In this document: piece by piece, positions 27,513-36,462 of the stretch
How the letters are laid out: every line of letters begins with the position of its first letter
Numbering within the stretch: position 1 is the stretch's first letter
Assembly: GCF_900168015.1 (NCBI RefSeq)
Contig: NZ_FUYR01000001.1
Span: forward strand, 467,968-531,967
DNA: 64,000 nucleotides
Direction: 5' to 3'
Origin: Daejeonella lutea
Lineage (GTDB): Bacteria > Bacteroidota > Bacteroidia > Sphingobacteriales > Sphingobacteriaceae
The notes under the pieces: generated by a model
The model's database searches: none
The model's input: only the letters and a program-made list of their open reading frames with translations
Told to the model about the DNA's origin: nothing
Translations under genes and position numbers: made by a program

Positions 27513-27671
27513 GGTGTATGGTTCGTGAATCGATGTCAATTTGGATATTGAGATCAGAACTGGAAATTCCTATAAGAAGATTTTATGGACGAACCTTTGG
27601 TGAAATAATGTTTGTTATACCGGCGATGGTATAAGATTTGTATTGATAAGGTATTCTAATCAAATCTATCT

Positions 27672-28103
27672 ATGGAAACGAATCACGAAGGTCAGGATAA
27701 AGCGACTTCCAAAAAACAAGGAGGGGCTCAGAATGCAGAATCAAAGCCTATTGGTATTGAAAATGAGGCTCATAATGTAATCGGGGGAACAAGCGGTGAC
27801 AGCCCTACAAATGAACAGCCTTCGGCATCACAAAATAATCAATGGCAACAGGATAACGGATCAGGACCATTGAACCAGCCGGGAAAGTCTGAATTTCATC
27901 AAAATGAAAGGAATAGTAAACCCGCCGCAGAGTTCACATCATCAGAAGATGATGAATTGCAATCAGAGGCCGAAACGAGCCGTCAAAACGTTAAAATTGT
28001 GGAACAAAACGAACTTGAACACAAAGATCAGGATTTTCGGGATGGAGAAAACTCCTCTGCTGAAAATCAGGATGATACAGATGATCTGCGGAATGGAAAG
28101 TAA
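27672..28103 (+). CDS. Hydrophilic, probably disordered protein of unknown function
   Basis: 143 residues with no hydrophobic segment, no signal peptide and almost no aromatic residues. The composition is dominated by Glu, Asp, Asn, Gln, Ser and Gly (for example NNQWQQDNGSGPLNQPGKSE), so it is predicted to be intrinsically disordered. Such proteins in soil Bacteroidota are sometimes linked to desiccation or general stress, but nothing in the sequence proves this. It stands alone: 159 bp after the TolC gene and 159 bp before the next gene. A different frame at 27904-28110 is a shadow. Confidence 0.55.
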   Translation: METNHEGQDKATSKKQGGAQNAESKPIGIENEAHNVIGGTSGDSPTNEQPSASQNNQWQQDNGSGPLNQPGKSEFHQNERNSKPAAEFTSSEDDELQSEAETSRQNVKIVEQNELEHKDQDFRDGENSSAENQDDTDDLRNGK

Positions 28104-28262
28104 GTTCTAAAGTAGAGTTTGACGAATTGAAGTTTTGCTGTTTTTATATTGACAAAATCCCCTAGTTGGATTGAAGCGGCAGCATAACTGGCACATCTAT
28201 GTTAAAAGAGCGTGAGTATGGTTTAAGCATTTATTCATATATTCTGCCTCTGATTTAGCACA

Positions 28263-29810
28263 ATGAAATACCTGTTTTTCGCACTTCTGCCTGTCTTTCT
28301 TCTTTCCTTGTTAATGCCCCCGCCGGGAGTTTTTGATAATCGAATTCTGACAGGAATTCCATTCAAAATTCTGGAGGAACACTCTTTCAATCGCGATTCG
28401 ACAACAAAAATTGGAGCTACAGTAATAGCTTCAGGATTAGATGTGCCCTGGGAAATAGCATGGGGACCCGACAATAAAATTTGGATAACGGAACAAAAGG
28501 GCGTTGTAAGCAGGATCGATCCTGTTTCTGGTCAAAGAAATATCATTCTTCAGATTAAGGATGTTTGGTTTTTACGAACGGCAGGTTTGCTTGGGATGGC
28601 TCTCCATCCTGATATGAAGAATCATCCCTACGTCTTTTTGAACTACACGTTTTTGAGGGACGAGAAACCTTATTCCCGGTTAGTTCGATATACCTGGAGA
28701 CCGGATACTCTTACCAACCCGAAGGTGCTAATGGAGATAGCAGCCAATAATGGGCACAGCGGTTCACGTCTGGCATTCTCAGAAGGAAAGTTGTTTTGGG
28801 CTACCGGCGATGCTGCCAGTACTACTTTCGCTCAGGATTTTAAGTCCCCTAATGGAAAAATCTTAAGACTTAATATTGACGGCTCTATTCCCTCGGATAA
28901 TCCGGTTAATGGCAGCCCGGTTTGGGCAATGGGCTTTAGGAACATTCAGGGTATGGTGTTCTCTGCAAATAACAAATTATACACTTCAGAACACGGAGAT
29001 GCGACAGACGACGAGGTAAATCTAATTGAGAAAACCAAAAACTACGGCTGGCCCGGAATACAAGGATATGCTGATAATACGAAGGAAGTAGAACTTTCCA
29101 AAATGACATCATTTGCGGCGCCCCTCAAAGCGTGGACGCCCACTATCGGACCCGCAGGAATTGACTATTATAGGAGAGGAAATATTACTCAATGGAATAA
29201 TTCCCTGCTTTTGGTGAGCCTCAAGGGCAAAAATTTGCGTGCCCTTAAACTGGACGCAGCTGGAAATGAAATCATAGGTGAAGAAGTATTTCTTGATAGC
29301 CAGTTTGGACGCCTGAGGGACATTTGTATCTCGCCAACAGGTGATGTATATATTTCGACAAGCAACCGTGACTGGAACAGAACCATGGGTGATCCATTGC
29401 CGGAAGACGACCGGATTATTAAGATCTCGCCAGCATCCAAAACATCCACTGCCTTACGTGGAGTAAAAGCGTCGACCAATGTCAGTAATGCTACTGGTTA
29501 CCAGCAATATTGTGCCTCGTGCCATGGAGGTGATGGAACGGGGTTGAAGGGTGTATTCCCGCCCTTAAAGGCTTCAGCTTTAGTGAAGAGCGGCGAATTG
29601 CCTCTGATTAAAAAGATTTTCCAGGGCTCTGCGGGTGCTGTAGTCATAGGGGGAGCCCGCTATGAGGGTCAAATGCCATCGTTCGCATTTCTCAAGAACA
29701 AAGAAATAGAAGAAATTGCCAATTATGTGAGGAAATTACAGCCAGATAAATATGAAGCTATAGATCCTCGATCAGTCGACATTGTACGTGCAGAGATATC
29801 AGTTAAATGA
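28263..29810 (+). CDS. PQQ-dependent sugar dehydrogenase fused to cytochrome c
   Basis: 515 residues. An N-terminal signal peptide (about 1-22) precedes a six-bladed propeller of the soluble glucose/sorbosone dehydrogenase type; motifs include GLDVPWEIAWGPD, GHSGSRLAF and HGDATDDEVNLIEKTKNYGWP. The last 100 residues are a class I cytochrome c with CASCH haem attachment and a distal methionine in EGQMPSF. By family it oxidises a sugar or alcohol in the periplasm with PQQ and passes electrons to its own haem. No PQQ synthesis genes are in the window, so the cofactor would come from elsewhere. It is first of three genes in the same direction. Confidence 0.85.
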   Translation: MKYLFFALLPVFLLSLLMPPPGVFDNRILTGIPFKILEEHSFNRDSTTKIGATVIASGLDVPWEIAWGPDNKIWITEQKGVVSRIDPVSGQRNIILQIKDVWFLRTAGLLGMALHPDMKNHPYVFLNYTFLRDEKPYSRLVRYTWRPDTLTNPKVLMEIAANNGHSGSRLAFSEGKLFWATGDAASTTFAQDFKSPNGKILRLNIDGSIPSDNPVNGSPVWAMGFRNIQGMVFSANNKLYTSEHGDATDDEVNLIEKTKNYGWPGIQGYADNTKEVELSKMTSFAAPLKAWTPTIGPAGIDYYRRGNITQWNNSLLLVSLKGKNLRALKLDAAGNEIIGEEVFLDSQFGRLRDICISPTGDVYISTSNRDWNRTMGDPLPEDDRIIKISPASKTSTALRGVKASTNVSNATGYQQYCASCHGGDGTGLKGVFPPLKASALVKSGELPLIKKIFQGSAGAVVIGGARYEGQMPSFAFLKNKEIEEIANYVRKLQPDKYEAIDPRSVDIVRAEISVK

Positions 29811-29814
29811 AGCC

Positions 29815-31767
29815 ATGACAAACCTAATAGTCCGCTATTTTTTTATTATAAGCTTTTTAGCTTCATTGACAAGTCAAGTTCAGGGTCAAGAGAACGGGCT
29901 TAGAAATCTCGGCCCACAGATTAAAGCATCCGTAATTCAGGGAAGTATCTTCCTGAAAGATTCGTCTGGCATTGAAATGGTTTATACCGTTGTTAGAGGG
30001 AACCCTGCTCACCTCCTTGGTTATAGCCATACAGGAAACCTTGTGGTTGATGAATCACTACCGGGTTCAGATGGGGCGTGGGACCTTGCTGTCTCTTCGG
30101 ATGGATGGCTATATATTCCCGGCGCGAAGGGAATATTATATCGTCACCGTCCGGGAACTCAAAAAGTCGAGAATTTAGGAATTCCATTGCCTGGTGAAAC
30201 TACTATATGGAACCTTGCAGCCGGCAACAATGGTGAGATGTTTGGTGCTACTTATCCGGGATGTCGTGTCTTTAGATATCACCCTTCAAGTGGATTTTCT
30301 GATGTTGCGAAAGGCCCGTTAGTCCAAAGTGAAAATTATGCCAGAAGTTTGGTTTATCACGATGCCAGTGGAAAACTTTATGCGGGTGTGGGTTCTCATG
30401 CTGACTTGATAGAACTAGATCCGGAAACGGGGGAGAAGAAATCAATATTGCCAGCGGATCTTAAAGAAAAAGAGTTTATTTATAGCCTTGAGATCCTCAA
30501 TGGAGGGCCTAATGGAGACCGGATGCTGGCATTGGTTACAAACGGAAGTTTTACAGTGGTTTATAACCTGGAGTCCCGGACAATTGAATATAAAATTAAT
30601 GAAATGGACATGAAGGCAGTTAGCCCTGCTGATAAAAATGGACGATTTTATTATACATGGAAATCAGGTTTGTACAGCCGTAGGATATCTGAGGGAAGCG
30701 AAGCACCTGTAAAACATTCGGAAAATGTGGGTACCGCCAATGCCATGGCATTGGATGGAAAGATGTTGTGGATCATTAATTCCGAAGGGTTATTAAGCAT
30801 GTTCGACACGGAAAAACAAGTGTTAAGCAGTAGAAAACTCATGATCCCCGGACAGCCCATTTCCTTACAATCGATTCTTAAGGGTCCCGATGGAAGAATT
30901 TGGTCTGGTGGTTACCTCGCTGGAGGACATGCAGCATATGACCCTGTAAAGGATGTTACAATGCCTTATCCTGGTCTCCACCAAACGGAAGGCATGGCAG
31001 TAAATGGCACTGACATTTATTTTGGAATTTATCCCAAGGGAATGTATTATAAATACAATACTACAAAGCCCTGGAATATTCAAGGTGGTAATCCTCTTTT
31101 TTTAGGACAAATACCCGATCAGAGCCGGTCGTTTGCGGTGCTTAGTGAACCAAAGAGCAAAAAGATCTTTTTCGGAATGGTTCCGGAATATGGGATGCTG
31201 GGTGGGCATCTTGTTGGGTATGATATTGAATCAGGTAAATTAAAAACTTATGGAGTAGTGATGAAAGATCAGTCCGTCGTAAGTCTCGTTTTTGCAAACA
31301 ATATGCTATGGGGCGGAACGAGTGTTTCGGGAGGACTAGGGATTGCTCCATCAACCACGGTCGCAAAATTATTTTCATGGGATGATAAAAAAGCTCAGGT
31401 CGTGGACGAGATAATCCCGGTTAGTGGGGCTAGCGCGATAACAACCATGATTCTCGCTCCAGATGATAATATCTGGGGAATGGCTGGCGGGACACTTTTT
31501 GTTTTTGATCCGCGACAAAAAAAAATATTGAAATCGCTTGAAATTTATCCAACACGTCCACTCACCAGTCATGTTTGGCGAGATGCCTTTCTGATATGGC
31601 ATCCCGATGGCAAAATTTATGGAACGGGCAATAATCAAATGTTTCGCGTAGATCCTGTAACTTTTACTGTAGAATTTCTGTTTAAGCCGGCTAGCTTGCT
31701 GGCAATGGATGATCAGGGCCGTTTGTATTTTCACCGGTCGGCCGAACTATGGCAATACAAGCCCTGA
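29815..31767 (+). CDS. Secreted beta-propeller protein
   Basis: I chose ATG 29815, four bases after the previous stop, because it starts a proper signal peptide (MTNLIVRYFFIISFLASL, ending QGQ); the frame extends upstream to 29782 inside the previous gene. The 650 or so residues are repeated four-stranded units with sequences such as GSDGAWDLAVSSDGWLYIPG, in the style of SMP-30/NHL-type propellers. There is no catalytic or haem motif. It probably binds carbohydrate or assists the dehydrogenase encoded just upstream. Family name uncertain. Confidence 0.7.
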   Translation: MTNLIVRYFFIISFLASLTSQVQGQENGLRNLGPQIKASVIQGSIFLKDSSGIEMVYTVVRGNPAHLLGYSHTGNLVVDESLPGSDGAWDLAVSSDGWLYIPGAKGILYRHRPGTQKVENLGIPLPGETTIWNLAAGNNGEMFGATYPGCRVFRYHPSSGFSDVAKGPLVQSENYARSLVYHDASGKLYAGVGSHADLIELDPETGEKKSILPADLKEKEFIYSLEILNGGPNGDRMLALVTNGSFTVVYNLESRTIEYKINEMDMKAVSPADKNGRFYYTWKSGLYSRRISEGSEAPVKHSENVGTANAMALDGKMLWIINSEGLLSMFDTEKQVLSSRKLMIPGQPISLQSILKGPDGRIWSGGYLAGGHAAYDPVKDVTMPYPGLHQTEGMAVNGTDIYFGIYPKGMYYKYNTTKPWNIQGGNPLFLGQIPDQSRSFAVLSEPKSKKIFFGMVPEYGMLGGHLVGYDIESGKLKTYGVVMKDQSVVSLVFANNMLWGGTSVSGGLGIAPSTTVAKLFSWDDKKAQVVDEIIPVSGASAITTMILAPDDNIWGMAGGTLFVFDPRQKKILKSLEIYPTRPLTSHVWRDAFLIWHPDGKIYGTGNNQMFRVDPVTFTVEFLFKPASLLAMDDQGRLYFHRSAELWQYKP

Positions 31768-31816
31768 AAAATTAAGATTTAGAACGAAGATTGATAATGC
31801 AAAAATTTTAATTCAA

Positions 31817-33526
31817 ATGAGAAGAAGGAATTTCATAACTCTTACGTCACTGGGAATTACTGGAATTACATCCGGCGGATTTTCTGCTTTGGCTGACTTT
31901 CGATCTGACTTTAACGTTGCTAATTTGGGTTCAGAGCTAGCATCCGATCTCGTTATCGCCGGCGGTGGGGTAGGAGGCTGTGCAGCTGCACTGGCAGCTT
32001 TACGCAACGGCCTTTCAGTGATCATGACTGAAGAAACCGATTGGATAGGAGGGCAGCTAACCTCTCAGGGTGTTCCACCAGACGAACATATCTGGATCGA
32101 AACTCATGGGTCACCGAAATCCTATCGCACTTATCGATCTTCCGTAAGAAACTATTATAAAAGGAATTATCCTGTTACACCTAAAGCAAAAGAAAAGGTA
32201 TATTTCAACCCCGGAAATGCCGTGGTTTCAGAATTATGCCATGAGCCGAAAGTATCCCTGGCAGTACTGAATGAAATGCTGAGTCCGTATGTTAGTTCCG
32301 GTAAATTGACGATCCTGCTTGACACAAAGGTGAAATCAGCCGACTATTCAGGAACCAAGGTGAAAGCTTTGAAGGTTTTTAACTTACAGACTGGCAATGA
32401 GACTATTCTTACAGCACCATATTTTGCAGATGCTACTGAAATGGGCGACCTCTTGCCACTCACGGGTACAGAATTCGTAACTGGGACTGAATCCAGAGCT
32501 GAAACCCGTGAACTGCATGCTCCTGAAAAAGCTGATCCAGACAACCACCAGGCCTTCACGATGTGCTTCGCGATGGACTACATTCCGGGAACCAATAATG
32601 TTGGTGATAAGCCAGCCGAATATGAATTCTGGCGAAATCTGGTTCCAGATATGACTCCCGCCTGGCCAGGAAAATTACTTGATCTCAGTTATTCGAATCC
32701 GAAAACGCTTGAAAAAAAGCCCCTGGGATTCAATCCTGATGGAACCCCAACTGACCCATACCTGAACTTGTGGAATTATCGTCGAATCCTTGCAAAAGAA
32801 AATTTCACACCTGGCGCTTACGGCGGGGATATTTCTACAGTAAACTGGCCGCAGAATGATTACACCCTTGGAAACATCGTAGGTGTTTCGGAAAAGGACT
32901 TTTCTCACCATGTCGCCCGGGCTAAGCAGCTAAGTCTCTCTTTGTTCCACTGGCTTCAAACGGAAGCTCCACGGCCCGATGGAAAACAAGGTTGGCCAGG
33001 CTTAAGGTTGAGAAAAGACATCATGGGCACTGAGGACGGGCTGGCGAAGTACCCGTACATTCGAGAAGCCCGACGGATCAAGGCACAATTCACCGTTCTT
33101 GAGGAGCATGTTGGTCAGGCAAACCGGGTTAGGGTAGCAGGAGCTGAGGCTGGGAAAAGGGCAGCACATTTCTATGATAGTGTTGGAGTTGGCTATTATC
33201 ATATTGACCTTCATCCCAGCAGCCGCAAACAGAACTATATTGATTTTGCATCCCTACCATTTCAAATACCTTTGGGGTCTTTATTGCCGAAGCGAATGGA
33301 GAACTTATTGCCAGCCTGTAAAAATATAGGCACTACACATATTACAAACGGCTGCTACAGGCTTCATCCGGTTGAGTGGAGCATTGGCGAGGCGGTTGGC
33401 TTACTGGTTGCCTACGGGCTTAAAAACGGCCAGGTTCCCTACCAGATCAGAGACGATAAAGAACGCCTCATAAAATTTCAGGAGTTTATTCGTTCGCAAG
33501 GCGTTGAAACAGAATGGAAAAGTTGA
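31817..33526 (+). CDS. Exported FAD-dependent oxidoreductase (FAD_oxidored type)
   Basis: About 569 residues from ATG 31817, chosen because it begins a twin-arginine-type signal (MRRRNFITLTSLGITG); the longer frame from 31709 runs into the previous gene. A dinucleotide-binding motif follows the signal (DLVIAGGGVGGCAAALAALR), then DWIGGQLTSQGVPPDEH, typical of the family of putative FAD oxidoreductases often annotated near xanthan lyase and other polysaccharide genes. The C-terminus has the second FAD contact (NGCYRLHPVEWSIGEAVG). Export by Tat fits folding with flavin in the cytoplasm. The substrate is probably a sugar or sugar acid derivative; inferred from neighbours. Confidence 0.82.
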   Translation: MRRRNFITLTSLGITGITSGGFSALADFRSDFNVANLGSELASDLVIAGGGVGGCAAALAALRNGLSVIMTEETDWIGGQLTSQGVPPDEHIWIETHGSPKSYRTYRSSVRNYYKRNYPVTPKAKEKVYFNPGNAVVSELCHEPKVSLAVLNEMLSPYVSSGKLTILLDTKVKSADYSGTKVKALKVFNLQTGNETILTAPYFADATEMGDLLPLTGTEFVTGTESRAETRELHAPEKADPDNHQAFTMCFAMDYIPGTNNVGDKPAEYEFWRNLVPDMTPAWPGKLLDLSYSNPKTLEKKPLGFNPDGTPTDPYLNLWNYRRILAKENFTPGAYGGDISTVNWPQNDYTLGNIVGVSEKDFSHHVARAKQLSLSLFHWLQTEAPRPDGKQGWPGLRLRKDIMGTEDGLAKYPYIREARRIKAQFTVLEEHVGQANRVRVAGAEAGKRAAHFYDSVGVGYYHIDLHPSSRKQNYIDFASLPFQIPLGSLLPKRMENLLPACKNIGTTHITNGCYRLHPVEWSIGEAVGLLVAYGLKNGQVPYQIRDDKERLIKFQEFIRSQGVETEWKS

Positions 33527-33544
33527 TTTTTATTTTAAGCTGAA

Positions 33545-35137
33545 TCAATGGCAAACCATGTCGAATTCTATCTCTCCTTCAAAAGTTCTGTTCCAGGGTA
33601 AAGAAAATTTCAAATTGGCTGGCCGGCATTCGATGTCTTCCTGAATGCTACCAGGCCTTTTTTTCAAGTAAATATCTGAAAGTGTAATAAACATTGGCTC
33701 AAGCAGCTCTCTGGCATAAGTTTCAACTTCCCTGGCAACTTTTTCTGTTCTCTCGAAACCCGAGCGATTACTTTGCTTAAAATATTCGTTCGCTTTTGGC
33801 CTGACTATCGTATGAAATAAATAATCATCCAGCAGACGGTGCATAGTAAACCAATTTTGCGCTTTCCAGGTTAGCATTTTCTGCGCTTGATTCTCGAACA
33901 TTTTCTTTTCTGCAAGATTGAATATAAGACCTTGGGGGAGAGCAGTGCCAACCGTATTGCCGGCCGTATTCCATGATGCGTAGCTATATACCTCGGTAAA
34001 AACTTTCATCTTTATCAATGCGTTCGCGAAAGTCGGGTCGCCCCCCTGAATATTGCCTTTCGGGTCTATATCTGCAATCATAACATGCTTTTTGTCAGTT
34101 ATATCTCTGTTGATTTCTAAAGCAAAACTTTCAGCGCGACTTTCATCGGCTCTGGAGGCAAAAACATAAAAAATCAGATCAGCCTGTGTTGGATTTAAAG
34201 TTTCCGTAGCTCCTGCCGCGACGATGTTGTAGGTCACTGTGTTTCGAAGGGGCCGATCTTCGAAAGGCATTGCTGAATTTGCAGCGCTTTCAGATGAGTA
34301 TTTCACAAAGACTTTTGGAGAGGTAGCATTTAATTTATTCAATGCCCGGGATAGGAGTAGCATGGAAATTTCGTCTGTTCCAGGTTGAATTATGATTTTA
34401 TCGCCGAGTTTGCTTTTTGCGACTGAAGAGCTCAGTAATTCCCGGTCCGCGACATGGACGCCTTTTGGTTTGGCGTCATCCTGCGAAAGGATAAGATATT
34501 CTAATATGCCAGTCTTAATAAGCTCTACCGCTGCCTGATTTAAAGTTAGATTCCTACGCCTTGCCTGTTTATAATTTTTCAATGCGTCTGCAGGGATATC
34601 ATTTTCTAACTTTTCAGTTTCCAGTTTATTAATCGGATAAGGGGAAATATCTGCCCATCTGGCAAGTTTTTCTCTATATGGTTCGTTTTTACCATCACTG
34701 GTAGGGGCAAGGCGCATGATCACACTTTGTCCGTAAATCGGTAATCCTGGAGATTTCCTTTTAATTTCATGTAGGATTTTTAGTCTATTTTCTGCTACAG
34801 CCAAACTAGTTTCGTTTACTCGCGAAGCTACCAGACCGCCGTACGCGATCATATCGAGGGATATTATCGCGGCCTTAAAGGATTTCAGGTCTTGTTTACG
34901 AATCCAGTCAATAATTCTATCCGGTTCACCCGGTTTAGTGAATTTTCCGAGCATTTCTTTGGGAGGAGACACTACTTCACAATCAGCTATCATGCCCAAT
35001 TTCTGGGTGAACTGAAGGCAGGGTGGCCGGTCATCAAGAGGAATCAGAAGTATCTTTGTCCCCGTCTCCTGCGCCATAGACTTGAATGAAATCATTGTAA
35101 TATGAAGTAGGATAATAATTCGCCAAAAAGTGTTCAT
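33545..35137 (-). CDS. DUF4127 family protein
   Basis: 530 residues with a signal peptide (about 1-22). The opening KILLIPLDDRPPCLQFTQ and ISLDMIAYGGLVASR are characteristic of DUF4127, a family of unknown function found with carbohydrate-utilisation genes. Other conserved-looking motifs are GQSVIMRLAPTSDGKNEP and LILSQDDAKPKGVH. The gene converges on the FAD oxidoreductase (18 bp between stops) and diverges from the sialidase-like gene. No catalytic function is known; periplasmic location is inferred from the signal. Confidence 0.82.
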   Translation of the reverse strand: MNTFWRIIILLHITMISFKSMAQETGTKILLIPLDDRPPCLQFTQKLGMIADCEVVSPPKEMLGKFTKPGEPDRIIDWIRKQDLKSFKAAIISLDMIAYGGLVASRVNETSLAVAENRLKILHEIKRKSPGLPIYGQSVIMRLAPTSDGKNEPYREKLARWADISPYPINKLETEKLENDIPADALKNYKQARRRNLTLNQAAVELIKTGILEYLILSQDDAKPKGVHVADRELLSSSVAKSKLGDKIIIQPGTDEISMLLLSRALNKLNATSPKVFVKYSSESAANSAMPFEDRPLRNTVTYNIVAAGATETLNPTQADLIFYVFASRADESRAESFALEINRDITDKKHVMIADIDPKGNIQGGDPTFANALIKMKVFTEVYSYASWNTAGNTVGTALPQGLIFNLAEKKMFENQAQKMLTWKAQNWFTMHRLLDDYLFHTIVRPKANEYFKQSNRSGFERTEKVAREVETYARELLEPMFITLSDIYLKKRPGSIQEDIECRPANLKFSLPWNRTFEGEIEFDMVCH

Positions 35138-35316
35138 CGGGGAGTTGAAATTGATATATTTAAAACTAATGAAATTGTTTTAACAAAAACTGAAATCGAT
35201 AGAATTGCCGGAAATGTACTCTATTTATTTCTTTTTGAGGGAATAGTTGAGCGGCATTTGATGGTGACTGAAACTAGAATGTTAAGTATTTTAAGGAAGA
35301 TAAATAATAAACCAAT

Positions 35317-36384
35317 ATGTTATATAAAACACATAAAAATTTGAATATTAAAACAATATCGTGCATTGTAACATGCGTGACCTTCCTGTTCTGCCAATCT
35401 GTCACCGCGCAAAATAGATGGAAAATGATCAAAAATGAATTCATTTTCGACAAGGTGCCCTTCTCGCAATGTCATGCTTCTTCCCTTTTAGAAACGAACC
35501 GCGGAAGTCTGTTAGCCGTTTGGTTTGGAGGAAGTCATGAAGGCAATAAAGACGTCAAAATTTGGATGTCGTCAAATGAAAAAGATATATGGTCGAGGCC
35601 GATAGAAATTGCGGACGGTGTGATGAATGAAAGTCAAACTTATCCTTGCTGGAACCCTGTATTATTCAAATCTAATGAAGGTAAGATATTTCTTTTTTAC
35701 AAAGTTGGTCCAAACCCAAGAGAATGGTGGGGTATGTACAAAACATCTTTAGATGCGGGTAAAAGTTGGACGTCTGCAGTAAGACTTCCAGACGGGATTA
35801 TTGGCCCGGTTAAAAACAAGCCCATACAGTTAAAGAATGATATAATACTTTCTCCTTCAAGCACCGAAAGCAAAACAGAGGACTGGAAAGTGCATATTGA
35901 GCGTTCAAAAGATAATGGTAAGACCTGGCAAATAATACCAGTCGATCCTGAAACACATTTTAATGTGATACAACCTAGTATTCTTGAATATCCGGACGGA
36001 AGGCTACAAATTCTCTGCCGGAGCAAGGATGGAAATGTTATTGAATCCTGGTCAAATGATCAGGGAGAAACCTGGAGTAAATTAAGCCGAACAGAACTCT
36101 TGAATCCAAACTCAGGAACGGATGCAGTTAGTCTAAAAAATGGCGCTCAAATTATTGTGTATAATCCTCTCGTTCCTGGTAAGGAATGGTTTAACGGCCG
36201 TTATAAAATATCTGCAGCCCTTTCTCAGGATGGGAAAAGATGGACTGATATTGCCCTGCTTGAAGACGGTACAAAAGAAGAATATAGCTATCCTGCAATC
36301 ATTCAAACCCTCGATGGAAAAGTTCATATTACTTATACCTTCGACCGAAAGAACATAAAACATATTGTTCTCGAGCCGATTTAA
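35317..36384 (+). CDS. Secreted sialidase-like protein with Asp boxes
   Basis: 355 residues with a signal peptide (about 1-31, ending TAQ). Four Asp-box-like motifs mark propeller blades: SLDAGKSWTS, SKDNGKTWQI, SNDQGETWSK and SQDGKRWTDI. The opening region FSQCHASSLLETNRGSLLAVWFGGSHEGNKD is typical of the BNR_2 exo-sialidase-like family of Bacteroidota. These are annotated as sialidases, but many act on other glycans, and the strict arginine triad is not clear to me. It would cleave terminal sugars outside the cell, in line with the PQQ dehydrogenase, FAD oxidoreductase and DUF4127 neighbours. Confidence 0.8.
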   Translation: MLYKTHKNLNIKTISCIVTCVTFLFCQSVTAQNRWKMIKNEFIFDKVPFSQCHASSLLETNRGSLLAVWFGGSHEGNKDVKIWMSSNEKDIWSRPIEIADGVMNESQTYPCWNPVLFKSNEGKIFLFYKVGPNPREWWGMYKTSLDAGKSWTSAVRLPDGIIGPVKNKPIQLKNDIILSPSSTESKTEDWKVHIERSKDNGKTWQIIPVDPETHFNVIQPSILEYPDGRLQILCRSKDGNVIESWSNDQGETWSKLSRTELLNPNSGTDAVSLKNGAQIIVYNPLVPGKEWFNGRYKISAALSQDGKRWTDIALLEDGTKEEYSYPAIIQTLDGKVHITYTFDRKNIKHIVLEPI

Positions 36385-36462
36385 TCGATTGAACAGGATG
36401 GTTATATACTGACGGGGAAGTTTTTTAATTGCTGGTTTAAAAATTCTTATATTTAAGGATCA

